DNA from: Ornithinibacillus scapharcae TW25
Lineage (GTDB): Bacteria; Bacillota; Bacilli; Bacillales; Amphibacillaceae
Reading direction: 5' to 3'
NCBI RefSeq assembly: GCF_000190475.1
Contig: NZ_AEWH01000052.1
Location: 62,001-126,000 of the forward strand
DNA: 64,000 bases
Part shown: positions 9,311-19,300 of the stretch, in pieces
How the letters are laid out: each line of letters starts with the position of its first letter
How positions within the stretch are numbered: the first letter of the stretch is position 1
The notes under the pieces: generated by a model
Told to the model about the DNA's origin: nothing
The model's database searches: none
Seen by the model: only the letters and a program-made list of their open reading frames with translations
Made by a program: the position numbers and the translations under genes

Positions 9311-9320
9311 TCCTTATTTA

Positions 9321-11330
9321 TTATGCCCCTTCTACCTGAACCTTTTTCCCTTCATTTTTACCTTTTTTAATGAAAAACTGATAGGTAATCATCAATACAA
9401 ACATGACTAAACCAATCATATCGGAGTATCCCTCTGGATACATGAGTAACAGTCCCGTGATAACCGATAGTACTCGTTCAAATTTATTTAACCCTTTATA
9501 CCAATATCCTATTAAGCCCGCACTTACTGCTATCATCCCTGTAAACGCTGTGATTAATATCCAAATAATATTTAACCACGTTGCATCAATCATTAACATT
9601 TGCGGATTCAGTACGAACATATACGGGATAATAAATGCTGCTATGGCGAGCTTAGAGGCATTAATACCCGTTTTAATTGGTTCTCCACCGGAGATTCCCG
9701 AAGCAGCAAAGGCAGCTAGAGCAACTGGTGGCGTAATATCTGCTACAATACCAAAGTAAAATACAAACATATGAGCAGCTAATACCGGTATCGCAACATC
9801 CAACTGTGAGTTCAATGCTAAAATCGCCGGTAATGCGATGGTTGATGTAATGATATAATTAGCGGTTGTTGGTGAACCCATTCCTAAGATGATAGAAGCA
9901 ATCATCGTAAAGAATAAAGTTAACAACAACTGAACATTAATAGAATCTGTTAATGCACCAGCGATATCTACTAATCCATTTCCAAGCTTAAGTCCTAATC
10001 CAGTCTTCGTTACAACCCCAACAATGATACCCGCACACGCAGTTGCTGCCGCTACACCTAATGCTGTTTTGGCACCTGATGTTAACGCGTCAACAAACTT
10101 TCTTGGAGTAATCCTTGTTTCTTTTAAGAATAAGCTTACAATAATCGCAGATAAGATACCAAGAAGTGCTGTTCTTTCGATACTATACCCTAAGAATAAT
10201 AGGATAATAATAACAAATATAGGAATTAATAGATGAATCTTTTTTAATACTTCCTTTTTAGAAGGAATCTCTTCCTTTGGTAGACCATGTAATCCAGTCT
10301 TTTTCGCCTCTAAATGCGTCATAATCCAAATTCCGGAAAAATACAAGATTGCTGGAATGATAGCAGCTTTTGCGATTTCCCAATATGGTACACCCGCAAA
10401 TTCAATCATTAAGAATGCAGCAGCCCCCATAATCGGTGGCATTATTTGACCACCGGTTGATGCAGCTGCTTCTACCGCACCAGCGAATTCTTTTTTATAT
10501 CCTAATCGTTTCATTAAGGGAATGGTGTACGCACCAGTTGTTACTGTATTCGCAACCGAACTTCCAGATATCGTTCCATTTAAAGCACTAGAGAAAATTG
10601 CTACTTTTGCAGGTCCACCAGTTCTTCTACCTGCAATTGCAATTGCTAGATCATTAAAGTATGTTCCGACACCTGTTTTTACCAAGAAGGCACCGAATAA
10701 TAGAAATAGGAAAATAAAGGTTGATGATACCTTTAGTGGTGTACCTAAAATACCTTCTGTTGTAAAGAACATCGAATTTGCTAATTGGTTAAGACTCAAT
10801 CCTCTATGCGCTAGCATCCCCGGCATATACTGTCCAAACAAAGCATAAAGTAATGCCAAACCAGCTATGATTGTAATTGGTAATCCTACCGCACGTCTAG
10901 TTGCCTCTAAAACTAGTAGAATGGCAAGTATACCGATGACAACTTGAATCGTGCTTAACGCACCAATCTCTTGCACTATGGAGTCATAGAATACTGGCCA
11001 ATATAAACAAACTACTAATGCTAATAGTGCTAGCCCGTAATCATACCAGGCAATTTTATTTCTATTATTGCCTCCCTTTTTTCTAGCAGGGAACAAAAGG
11101 AAAATTAATACTAAGGCAAATCCTAAGTGGATGGTACGTTGTAAATATGCCGTCAAAACTCCAAATGCACCTGTATAAAGCTGAAATACTGAGAAGGCAA
11201 TTAAAAGAACAAATACAATAATCGCCGCAATTCCAGTGACATTACGATGATTAGATTCCACATCATATTTCTGCATTAATGCCTCTTGTTCTTCTAGTGA
11301 TAGCTGCTCAGTTCTTTTATTTTCACTCAT
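9321..11330 (-). CDS. TRAP transporter fused QM permease (TAXI type)
   Basis: 669 residues. A small four-helix DctQ-like domain (about residues 25-170) precedes a large DctM-like domain with 12 or more helices, the fused arrangement typical of TAXI-type TRAP systems. Family blocks include VKTGVGTYFNDLAIAIAGRRTGGPAKVAIFSS, NTVTTGAYTIPLMKR, EAAASTGGQIMPPIMGAAAFLMIEF and LGMGSPTTANYI. It drives Na+- or H+-coupled uptake of an organic acid handed over by the periplasmic-type binding protein encoded upstream (11951-12898). Its start overlaps the DUF1850 gene by 8 bases, so the two are translationally coupled. Confidence 0.93.
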   Translation of the reverse strand: MSENKRTEQLSLEEQEALMQKYDVESNHRNVTGIAAIIVFVLLIAFSVFQLYTGAFGVLTAYLQRTIHLGFALVLIFLLFPARKKGGNNRNKIAWYDYGLALLALVVCLYWPVFYDSIVQEIGALSTIQVVIGILAILLVLEATRRAVGLPITIIAGLALLYALFGQYMPGMLAHRGLSLNQLANSMFFTTEGILGTPLKVSSTFIFLFLLFGAFLVKTGVGTYFNDLAIAIAGRRTGGPAKVAIFSSALNGTISGSSVANTVTTGAYTIPLMKRLGYKKEFAGAVEAAASTGGQIMPPIMGAAAFLMIEFAGVPYWEIAKAAIIPAILYFSGIWIMTHLEAKKTGLHGLPKEEIPSKKEVLKKIHLLIPIFVIIILLFLGYSIERTALLGILSAIIVSLFLKETRITPRKFVDALTSGAKTALGVAAATACAGIIVGVVTKTGLGLKLGNGLVDIAGALTDSINVQLLLTLFFTMIASIILGMGSPTTANYIITSTIALPAILALNSQLDVAIPVLAAHMFVFYFGIVADITPPVALAAFAASGISGGEPIKTGINASKLAIAAFIIPYMFVLNPQMLMIDATWLNIIWILITAFTGMIAVSAGLIGYWYKGLNKFERVLSVITGLLLMYPEGYSDMIGLVMFVLMITYQFFIKKGKNEGKKVQVEGA

Positions 11331-11853
11331 GAATCTTCACTCCTTTCAATAATTGCCATAGAGAGAGTTTATCCATCTTGATTGTTAAGCGAGCGCCTGG
11401 TTCAAAGTAATCCTTAAACCAGACCATATACTCATTATGGCCTCCCCAAATTAAACGATGTCTAGGGACCACCTTACCATTCCTCAAATTGATATACGGG
11501 AAGACCCGGTTCATATTTTTGATATGTTTTTTTCCATCTTTGATTACTAGATTTTCACCTTCCAAAGCATCGGAAGGCATTCCGATTCCATACTCTTCAA
11601 AGACTATTTCAGTTTGTCTAATGGATCCATCCGATAAGATATCATATACTTCGACTACGTCGGTTAGGTGAATAGAATGTGTAAATATAATTTGAAATGA
11701 GTTTCCTTCTTGCATAGGAAGGTAAGCCTCTATATGATTAGTATTTTGTTTATAAAATACTAAGGCCGTTCGGAAAGGAAAAAACAGTACGATTGATAGG
11801 GTTAATAATAAGAGAGAAACAATTGTGTATCGTTTCGATAAGGACTTCAGCAA
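11323..11853 (-). CDS. DUF1850 protein of a TAXI-TRAP operon
   Basis: 176 residues with one N-terminal membrane segment (YTIVSLLLLTLSIVLFFPF) and an extracellular domain showing the DUF1850 pattern: FQIIFTHSIHLTDVVEVYDI near residues 53-72, FEEYGIGMPSDALEG, and the final FxPGxxLxI block (YFEPGARLTIKM). DUF1850 genes are regularly found between the TAXI binding protein and the fused permease, as here, but their role (assembly or coupling subunit) is not established. Confidence 0.88.
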   Translation of the reverse strand: MLKSLSKRYTIVSLLLLTLSIVLFFPFRTALVFYKQNTNHIEAYLPMQEGNSFQIIFTHSIHLTDVVEVYDILSDGSIRQTEIVFEEYGIGMPSDALEGENLVIKDGKKHIKNMNRVFPYINLRNGKVVPRHRLIWGGHNEYMVWFKDYFEPGARLTIKMDKLSLWQLLKGVKIHE

Positions 11854-11878
11854 AAAATCACAACCTAGAAATGGATAA

Positions 11879-11912
11879 GCCGGCTATATAGCCTGTAAGG
11901 CAGTAAGCCGGC
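11879..11912 (-). repeat. GC-rich hairpin between TRAP binding protein and DUF1850/permease
   Basis: GCCGGC at 11879-11884 pairs with GCCGGC at 11907-11912, and GCC/GGC inside extends the structure. There is no T run on the minus strand, so it is more likely an RNA-stabilising or processing element that lets the binding-protein mRNA exceed the permease mRNA than a full terminator. Confidence 0.55.
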
Positions 11913-11950
11913 GTTTTCCACCATACTCTATTCTATATTCACGTAGTAAA

Positions 11951-12898
11951 TTATTCTAATAAACCTTGTTCTTTGAAATATTTTTCTGCTCCTGGATGTA
12001 AGTCAATTCCTATACCGTCAAGAGCTTTTTCTTTTGAAATTAGTTTACCCTTTGCATGTGAAATGTCACCAGTATTTTCATAGATTGCTTTTGTCATTTC
12101 ATAGACATCATCTTCCGATAGACTATCAGTAACCGCTAACATTGCAAGTACAGCAACTGTTGTTACATCTTCATCAATACCAGTATAAGTACCCGCAGTG
12201 ATTGTATCAGCTGCATAATAAGGGAATTCCGCTATAAGTGCATCTATTTTATCTTGAGCAATTGGAACAATCGTAATATCAGTTGTTGCACTTAGTCCTT
12301 CCACACTACCAGTTGGAGTCCCAGCAGTGATGAATGCAGCGTCAATATTACCATCTTGAATTCCACCAGTGGATTCATCAAAGTCTAAGTTTTGAGCTTG
12401 AATATCAGCTTCAATATCCAGTCCATGTGCTTCTAAGATTTGTTGTGCATTTACATACGTACCAGAACCTGGCGCTCCTACAGATACCTTTTTACCTGCA
12501 AGGTCCTCAACAGAGGTAATACCAGAATCAACTGACGTAACAATTTGAATAGTTTCCGGATATAAAGAACCGATTGCTAATACATTATCTACAGGCTCTT
12601 TGAAAGAATTAATTCCTTCTACAGCATTTGCCATAACATCGGTTTGCGTGAATGCAATATCAGCTTCATCAGCTGCAAGATCAGCAATATTGTCTGCAGA
12701 GGCGTTAGAAGCAGACGCAGAAACTTCCATTTCTGTGTTATCTGAAATAATAGTGGCTAATTCCCCACCTAATGGGTAGTAAGTACCACCGGTACCACCA
12801 GTTAGCATTGTTAATTGCTTCCCTCCGCCACAAGCTGCTAGTGCTAATGAAAGTACTAGAAGGATTGCGGATGTAAGAAATAACTTTTTCTTTTTCAT
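11951..12898 (-). CDS. TAXI family TRAP transporter solute-binding lipoprotein
   Basis: 315 residues. A lipoprotein signal (LALAACGGG, Cys near residue 23) is followed by the TAXI pattern MLTGGTGGTYYPLGGELATII (about 30-50). Further TAXI features are ITSVEDLAGKKVSVGAPGSGT, a LDFDESTGGIQDGNIDAAFITAG block, and the C-terminal HPGAEKYFKEQGLLE. Captures an organic acid, probably a dicarboxylate or similar (ligand not predictable), and delivers it to the fused permease. It is the first gene of the operon; a partial cre-like sequence lies about 80 bases upstream. Confidence 0.93.
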   Translation of the reverse strand: MKKKKLFLTSAILLVLSLALAACGGGKQLTMLTGGTGGTYYPLGGELATIISDNTEMEVSASASNASADNIADLAADEADIAFTQTDVMANAVEGINSFKEPVDNVLAIGSLYPETIQIVTSVDSGITSVEDLAGKKVSVGAPGSGTYVNAQQILEAHGLDIEADIQAQNLDFDESTGGIQDGNIDAAFITAGTPTGSVEGLSATTDITIVPIAQDKIDALIAEFPYYAADTITAGTYTGIDEDVTTVAVLAMLAVTDSLSEDDVYEMTKAIYENTGDISHAKGKLISKEKALDGIGIDLHPGAEKYFKEQGLLE

Positions 12899-12976
12899 TA
12901 TAATCTCCCCTTTTTATAGATTCCTAGATTTAATTCTACTGAAAGTTGCCCATTATTGTCAAACTATTGTTTAAAC

Positions 12977-12990
12977 TGAAAGCGCTACAC
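12977..12990. promoter_or_regulatory. Weak cre-like site between the TRAP operon and the acyl-CoA ligase
   Basis: TGAAAGCGCTACAC matches the CcpA cre consensus TGWAANCGNTNWCA at 11 of 14 positions, with a perfect left half. It lies upstream of both divergent units; carbon catabolite control of the uptake system would make sense. Confidence 0.3.
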
Positions 12991-12997
12991 ACCCTGT

Positions 12998-13019
12998 AAT
13001 CCCTGGTATTGCAGGGATT
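12998..13019. repeat. Short inverted repeat upstream of the acyl-CoA ligase
   Basis: AATCCCTG (12998-13005) and CAGGGATT (13012-13019) form an 8-bp hairpin with a 6-base loop and no T run. It could be an operator for the divergent promoters or a leader hairpin. Confidence 0.4.
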
Positions 13020-13107
13020 TATCGTGAATATTAATTTTATTACAAATAATCAAAATAATGTGATATTATAAGATTAAATCTTGAATCATATTAAAGGAGG
13101 AGATATT

Positions 13108-14727
13108 ATGATGCAGGTACCATTATCGGTTGGTTCCCTCTTGGAACACGCTGAAAAGTTTTTTCCAAAGAAAGAAATAATCTCACAGACTCATGACATT
13201 CTTCATAGGTTGAATTACAAGGAAATAGGACAACGCACGAGAAGGCTCATGAGTGCCATGGATGAACTCGGCATCAGAAATGGAGACCGGGTTGGAACAC
13301 TTGCTTGGAACCATCACCGTCATTTAGAAATTTACTTTGCCGCTCCAGGTATGGGTTCTGTTCTACATACGATTAATATTCGACTGTCACCAGAAGATAT
13401 TATTTATATCATCAATCATGCAGAAGACAAGATACTATTTATTGATGAAGATATCCTACCTCTAATCGAACATATTCACACACATTTAACCACCGTAGAA
13501 GCTTTTGTTGTAATGACAGATAAGGCTGAACTTCCCGAAACAACCATTCAACCACTCTACTCTTACGAAGAATTGCTCTCAGCAGGTGACCCAGCTTATG
13601 AGTTCGCGAAAGATATTGATGAAAATCAACCCGCGGGGATGTGTTATACATCTGCAACTACAGGCAAACCGAAGGGGGTTGTCTATACACATCGTGCGAT
13701 TGTACTACACAGCTTTGCCCTCGGACTAGCTGATACAGCTGCTATTTCTGAATCTGACGTATCCATGCCAGTTGTACCACAATTTCATGTAAATGCATGG
13801 GGAACACCATTTGCATGCACTTGGTTTGGATCGACACAAGTTATGCCAGGGCCGCGTTTCACACCGAAGCGCTTAGCAGAATTTATTGAAAAGTTTAACG
13901 TAACCATTACCGCCGGAGTACCGACCATCTGGCTTGGACTGTTACGTGAATTAGACCAAGGAAATTATGATACATCTAGTTTAAGAGCGGTATTATGTGG
14001 CGGTTCTGCTGCACCATTAGGACTCATTAAAGCATTTGAAGAAAAATATAATATTCCATTTTATCATGCATATGGCGCAACCGAAACAACACCATTAGCA
14101 ACTATTTCACGATTAAAGAGCTATCAACAGGATTTATCTAAAGAAGAAAGGTTCCAAGAACGGTCACGACAAGGTATTCTTGTACCCGGACTACAGATGA
14201 AGGTCGTTGGTGAAAAAGGAGAAGTAGAATGGAATGGCAAAGAAATGGGGGAATTATTACTAAAAGGTCCTTGGATTGCAGATGAGTACTATAGGGATAC
14301 TCGTAGTAATGACGCTTTTATAGATGGATGGTTTCATACAGGTGATGTTGTCACAGTTGATGAAGAAGGTACAATAAAAATTGTAGATCGGACTAAGGAC
14401 TTAATTAAAAGTGGTGGTGAATGGATCTCATCCGTCGAAATTGAAAACGCTATCATGGCGCATGATGCAGTTTTTGAAGCGTGTGTCGTAGCAATTCCGG
14501 ATGACAAATGGCAAGAAAGACCAATTGCTTGTGTTGTATTACACGAAGGGATTGATACAACCATTACAAAAGAGACTATCTTAGAGTTTCTCTCCCCTCA
14601 ATTTCCAAAGTGGTGGTTACCAGACGATATCCTATTCTTTGAAGATATTCCAAAATCTTCTGTTGGTAAGTTTTTAAAAAGAGAACTACGCGAACAAGTG
14701 AAAGCAAGGTATAGTCCACAGGAATAG
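13108..14727 (+). CDS. Acyl-CoA synthetase (AMP-forming, fatty-acid-CoA ligase type)
   Basis: 539 residues from ATG 13108, which has AAAGGAGG 7 bases upstream. ANL superfamily motifs are clear: the phosphate loop TSATTGKPKGV (about 180-190, with Ala where most members have Gly, a variant seen in this subgroup), PQFHVNAWG, YGATETTP, the FHTGD motif, DRTKDLIKSGGEWIS and the terminal catalytic lysine in KSSVGKFLKRELR. It activates a medium- or long-chain fatty or other carboxylic acid to its CoA thioester. The closeness to a TRAP uptake operon suggests, but does not prove, a shared acid substrate. It does not look like PaaK, which has a different motif set. Confidence 0.88.
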   Translation: MMQVPLSVGSLLEHAEKFFPKKEIISQTHDILHRLNYKEIGQRTRRLMSAMDELGIRNGDRVGTLAWNHHRHLEIYFAAPGMGSVLHTINIRLSPEDIIYIINHAEDKILFIDEDILPLIEHIHTHLTTVEAFVVMTDKAELPETTIQPLYSYEELLSAGDPAYEFAKDIDENQPAGMCYTSATTGKPKGVVYTHRAIVLHSFALGLADTAAISESDVSMPVVPQFHVNAWGTPFACTWFGSTQVMPGPRFTPKRLAEFIEKFNVTITAGVPTIWLGLLRELDQGNYDTSSLRAVLCGGSAAPLGLIKAFEEKYNIPFYHAYGATETTPLATISRLKSYQQDLSKEERFQERSRQGILVPGLQMKVVGEKGEVEWNGKEMGELLLKGPWIADEYYRDTRSNDAFIDGWFHTGDVVTVDEEGTIKIVDRTKDLIKSGGEWISSVEIENAIMAHDAVFEACVVAIPDDKWQERPIACVVLHEGIDTTITKETILEFLSPQFPKWWLPDDILFFEDIPKSSVGKFLKRELREQVKARYSPQE

Positions 14728-14736
14728 AATATGCTG

Positions 14737-14766
14737 GCAGGAGTTGTGTTCAGCCCCAATTCCTGC
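14737..14766 (+). terminator. Hairpin after the acyl-CoA ligase
   Basis: A 10-bp stem (14737-14746 with 14757-14766, one G-T pair) lies 10 bases past the stop. It lacks a strong T run, so termination is only probable. Confidence 0.4.
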
Positions 14767-14945
14767 TGGAAAGTTACCATAGCGCTTAAAATCATACAGT
14801 AACTTGACAATATTAAGAAAATTCATTAGACTGAGATAAATTTAACGTTGCCGTAATCGGTCGTTAAATATACATAAACTCTACTATTAATTATCGGAAT
14901 TTTCCATAATTTATTTTATACATTGTTATTATAGGGGGGATATCG

Positions 14946-16238
14946 GTGAAAATCAAAATTGCCGTCTTTGGCAGGGATACCTTAGTCGAGCGATTTGAGC
15001 GATACATGAGACATCACCATGACATTGAGACAATTCCATTCATTTATCATAAAGCAAGTGAGGTAAATGAATTGATTGATAAAGCATTTATGTGTGATGT
15101 CTATTTATTTTTAGAGAGCCTATCTTATTTACATGCAAAAAGTAAAATCAAGAAAAAGCGTCTGCCTATTGTTCAGGTTGCGGTTGATGAATATATGATC
15201 CTAACTTCCTTTTACCATCTAAAGAATAAACATCAGAAACAATTAGATCGTCTATCCATCGATGCTCTAGACGATAACCATGTAAGTGAGGTTCTTGCGG
15301 AATTAGGCTTATCTGGTGACTGTATTTATACATACAGCTATAAGTCTGATAATGAAATCGATATAGAGAGGATAACAGCATATCATTATCAGTTATGGAA
15401 TGAGGGGAAGATAGATTATGTCTTAACTTCATTACATGAAGTGGAGCGTAGCCTCATTACGAAAGGAGTTCCGACCTATAAAATGGTAACTCCAAAACGA
15501 AATCTAGACAAAGCTATTGAAGAATGTAGGTCTATTGCCGTTCTAAACATGAGTAAAAGTGCACAAATTGTTGCTGGATATGTTCGAATCAAGGATTTTG
15601 ATGAACTACAGGCAAAAGAAGGCGAGAACAATACAAAGGAATTACAGACTAAGCTATACCAGATTTTACTTAAGTTCGGTCATAAAACCTACGCTTCCGT
15701 TTTAACAAATAATGAGAATCAATATGTTATTTTTGGTACAAGGGGAGTATTAGATCACATTACAAATCATTATAGAGACTTCCCTCTTATCAAGGAAATA
15801 GAAAATGCTTTGGAAAGCCCAATTGATATCGGATTTGGTTTAGGATTAACCGCTAAGCAAGCTGAAGATCATGCAAAACTTGCTTTAGATGCTTGTCAGC
15901 AGAATGATTATAGTAGTTGCTATATTGTAAATGATCGTCAGGAAACGATTGGTCCATTAGGTGTTAAAAAGCATTTCGATACATCTCGTCTATACCAAGC
16001 CCTTATTCACAAAGCAAAGTTAAATAATGAATTATCATACAACTTCATTGATTTTGTGCAGCTAAGAAATAATGAGCCCTTTTCATCAAACGATATCGCC
16101 AATTATTATCGGGTTACCAAAAGAAGTGCCGAGCGTACGGTCAATAAATTATTAACTGGTAATGTTATTAAAGTAGTTGGTGAAGAAAAACCTTATGTAA
16201 AAGGAAGACCGCGAAAGCTGTTTCAAATTAATATCTAA
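14946..16238 (+). CDS. Putative sensor-regulator: PrpR_N-like / degenerate GGDEF-like / winged helix
   Basis: 430 residues; I do not recognise a named family with certainty. Residues 1-190 look like an alpha/beta receptor domain opening KIKIAVFGRDTLVERFERYM, somewhat like PrpR N-terminal domains. Residues about 205-345 resemble a degenerate GGDEF/nucleotide-cyclase fold (AGYVRIKDFDELQ, then IDIGFGLGLTAKQAEDHAKLALDAC), without a GGDEF active-site string. The last 75 residues form a helix-turn-helix (FSSNDIANYYRVTKRSAERTVNKLL) with a basic GRPRKLF wing. It is probably a ligand-responsive transcription factor. GTG start with GGGGGG 6 bases upstream. Its position after the acyl-CoA ligase makes that gene or the TRAP operon plausible targets. 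Confidence 0.7.
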   Translation: MKIKIAVFGRDTLVERFERYMRHHHDIETIPFIYHKASEVNELIDKAFMCDVYLFLESLSYLHAKSKIKKKRLPIVQVAVDEYMILTSFYHLKNKHQKQLDRLSIDALDDNHVSEVLAELGLSGDCIYTYSYKSDNEIDIERITAYHYQLWNEGKIDYVLTSLHEVERSLITKGVPTYKMVTPKRNLDKAIEECRSIAVLNMSKSAQIVAGYVRIKDFDELQAKEGENNTKELQTKLYQILLKFGHKTYASVLTNNENQYVIFGTRGVLDHITNHYRDFPLIKEIENALESPIDIGFGLGLTAKQAEDHAKLALDACQQNDYSSCYIVNDRQETIGPLGVKKHFDTSRLYQALIHKAKLNNELSYNFIDFVQLRNNEPFSSNDIANYYRVTKRSAERTVNKLLTGNVIKVVGEEKPYVKGRPRKLFQINI

Positions 16239-16256
16239 TAAAGTTCAGAGTCATAA

Positions 16257-16316
16257 AAAGGTGCCACAGGGATGAGTCCATTATCGCTAGATAGCGGTCC
16301 TTCCGTTGGCACCTTT
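16257..16316. terminator. Bidirectional terminator-like hairpin
   Basis: AAAGGTGCCA (16257-16266) pairs with TGGCACCTTT (16307-16316) across a 40-base internal region that can fold further (GCTAGATAGC). It sits between the converging regulator and SNF2 genes. Confidence 0.6.
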
Positions 16317-16320
16317 CTTC

Positions 16321-19300
16321 CTATATACTTAACAGTTCTCGAACATCTTCTTCACTGAGACTAGACAGCATTGTCTCACCTGGTTGTATTACTTTATCGA
16401 TTAGTTCTCGTTTCTTCTGCTGTAATTCAAATATCTTCTCTTCGATTGTTCCTTCAGTGATTAGTCGAATCACCTGTACCACATTTTTTTGCCCAAAACG
16501 ATGAGCACGGCCAGTTGCCTGATCTTCAACCGCTGGATTCCACCATAGGTCATACAATATGACTGTGTCAGCTCCAGTTAAATTCAAACCTGTTCCACCA
16601 GCTTTTAACGAGATGAGGAATACACTTTTTTCTCCATTGTTAAAGCGTTCACTCATTTCCACTCTTTCACTTGAAGGTGTTTGACCACTTAAGTAAAAGT
16701 AGTCTATACCAGCCTCCGCTAATTTTCCGATAATTAATTCATGCATGCTAGTAAACTGTGAAAAAATCAACATTCTCTTTCCATTTACCATTGCATTTTC
16801 AATGGTTTCCATCAGTAAATCTAGCTTTCCGGACTTACCTTCGTAGTTTTCAATAAACAAAGATGGATGACAACAGATTTGTCTTAACCTTGTTAAGCCA
16901 GCTAAGATTTTCATACGATTTTGCTGAAAGCCACTTTCCTTAATGGATTGTGCTGCTTCCTGTTGTAGTTGTCTTAAGTAACCGATATATAATTCTTTTT
17001 GGTGATTCGTTAGCTCTGCAACACTTACAGATTCAATCTTTTCTGGCAGCTCTTTTAGTACGTCCTTTTTTAGACGTCTTAAAATAAAGGGCTTGGTAAT
17101 AGATGCAATCTTTTCATAAGACATCTGCTTAAATGTTTTTTGATTCGGCATTAACCCAGGTAATACCACCTGAAAAATAGCCCACAGCTCATCAATAGAA
17201 TTTTCGATTGGTGTACCACTTAAAGCAAAGCGTCTACTAGCTCTAATTTCACGAATTGCTCTCGAAGTTTTTGTTGCGTAATTTTTAATGAATTGCGCTT
17301 CATCCAAGATTAACGTTTGAAAAGATAATTCACGATAAAGCTCGATATCTTGCCTTAAAGTCGCATAGGATGTAATCCATACATTCGCGTCCTTTTGAGT
17401 CGCAATTCTTTCTTGTCGTTCTTGAGGTGCTCCCGTCATAATGGCAACCTTTAGGAACGGAGTGAACTTCTCCAATTCATTTTTCCAGTTATAAACTACT
17501 GATGATGGGACAACAATTAAATGTGGATGCACCCCAAGTTCGGAGGCTAAGTAGGCAATGCTCTGTAATGTTTTACCTAGTCCCATATCATCTGCAAGAA
17601 TACCGCCAAGATGATAATGGCTCAATGATTTAAACCATTGATAGCCCGTCATTTGATAAGACCTTAATGTCGCATTTAAATTTTCAGGAAGCTCGAAATG
17701 TTGTTCTTCTGGCTCCTTTAACCGATGTAATAATTCCTTAAATGCAGGGTCATAGCTTTTCTTCGTGTCTATCAATTCATCTATTTGTGATCCACGATAA
17801 ACAGGCATTTGGATTTTACCATCTTGAACATCACTTTTTCTTATGTCCATATCTCGGAAGAAGTTTTGGATGGAAATGAACTCATCCCCCTCAAGGGAAA
17901 GCATTTCTCCACTTTGTAACCGATAATAACGCTTCTTCTCAATTACCGCATCCAGTATCTTAGCAACTTCCGTATCATCTACGCCTTCCATATCAAACCC
18001 GATTTCAAGTAAATTAGTAGAGTTCTCCATTCTAACACTAGTTCTCGGAATAGGTTCATTCTCTATAATGAAGCTACGGACTTCAGATGTTAAGAACAAT
18101 TCGACATATTCATCAAGGATTGGTAATACTTTGTAAAGGAACTCATACAATTCATCCTCATCAGCATCAATAAATAAATCTCTTCCATTATAGTGGAAGT
18201 TAGCATGCTCGATGAGTTGCATAATTTGCTTCTCTTTATCAACATCCCTAATGATGATAACGTCATGTTCCTCTCGACCGCTAAATGGATTAATTTTATG
18301 CTCCCCGTAATGATACTCTAATCGGCCCGTTATCCAATCCTCTTTTGCTTCAAGATATAACTTCGCTCTTAATGGAAACTGGATAATCTCTGATGAAACC
18401 TTTTCAGAAATTTCTACTTCCCCAACCTTCTTCAGTGAAGGTAAAACTTCCGACAAAAATGCATCTGCTTGTTTTTTTGAAATAGGAAGCTCTTTTTCTA
18501 GCTTTCCAAATTGGCTAACAAGCTCTAATACTGGAATCTGTTCTTTGCGGGGAAAATAAAATATTCCATTATGAAATAGAATTTCATAGTTTTTAAAGTA
18601 AACACTATCTTCCACCTCATGCATGGTTAACAATAAATCATTCCGGTCATTCTTATTAAGTGCAAAGTGAAATGGTAGGTTCCCTTTTTCCATCACCGGA
18701 TTGGAATAGGATTTGGAATTCCCTTCTACAGAAGTATCCCTGAGTATTAACTTTTCAATCAAGTTTTCTGCAACTAATGGTGGAATAATAATGGATCTTT
18801 TTTCATGAACATTTCCTCGATAATGGTATACGTGATATCCATCATAGATTTTCTCATTTTTTTGTATGGTTCCCAATATCTCAATGATTTCTTCATCCTC
18901 TGGCAATATATAATGCTGACTTGGCGAGTAAGAGAACAACTTCGTAAAAAAGTGTTCATTCCCTTCTATTACATCCTTCACAAACTGATGCGCATCTTTC
19001 ACCACATAGTCTCGTTTGGTACCAGCTTTTAATTCAATTAGCAGATTCTTATCGTAAGACCATTTTATAATATATTCCACGTGTAATTGTTCTTTTTCTG
19101 GGAGAATGTCGGTAATATCTGACGGTTGTCCTATATTGCTAACTGCTCTGATAAACCGACTTGTCATCTCATAATCGTAATTAGCTACCGGCTTTGAGTC
19201 TGGTTTCTCTCGATTTACAATTCCGATAAGTGTAGCGACGATATGTTTACAGGAACTATAAGACGCAAAAGCTGGACAATCACAATACGTGTCAATTGAT

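Noticed and set aside
13108-14727. The acyl-CoA ligase as paaK
   Set aside because: Motifs and length are of the fatty-acid ligase type (TSATTGKPKG, FHTGD, DRTKDLIKSGGEW) and it lies 43 kb from the paa cluster.
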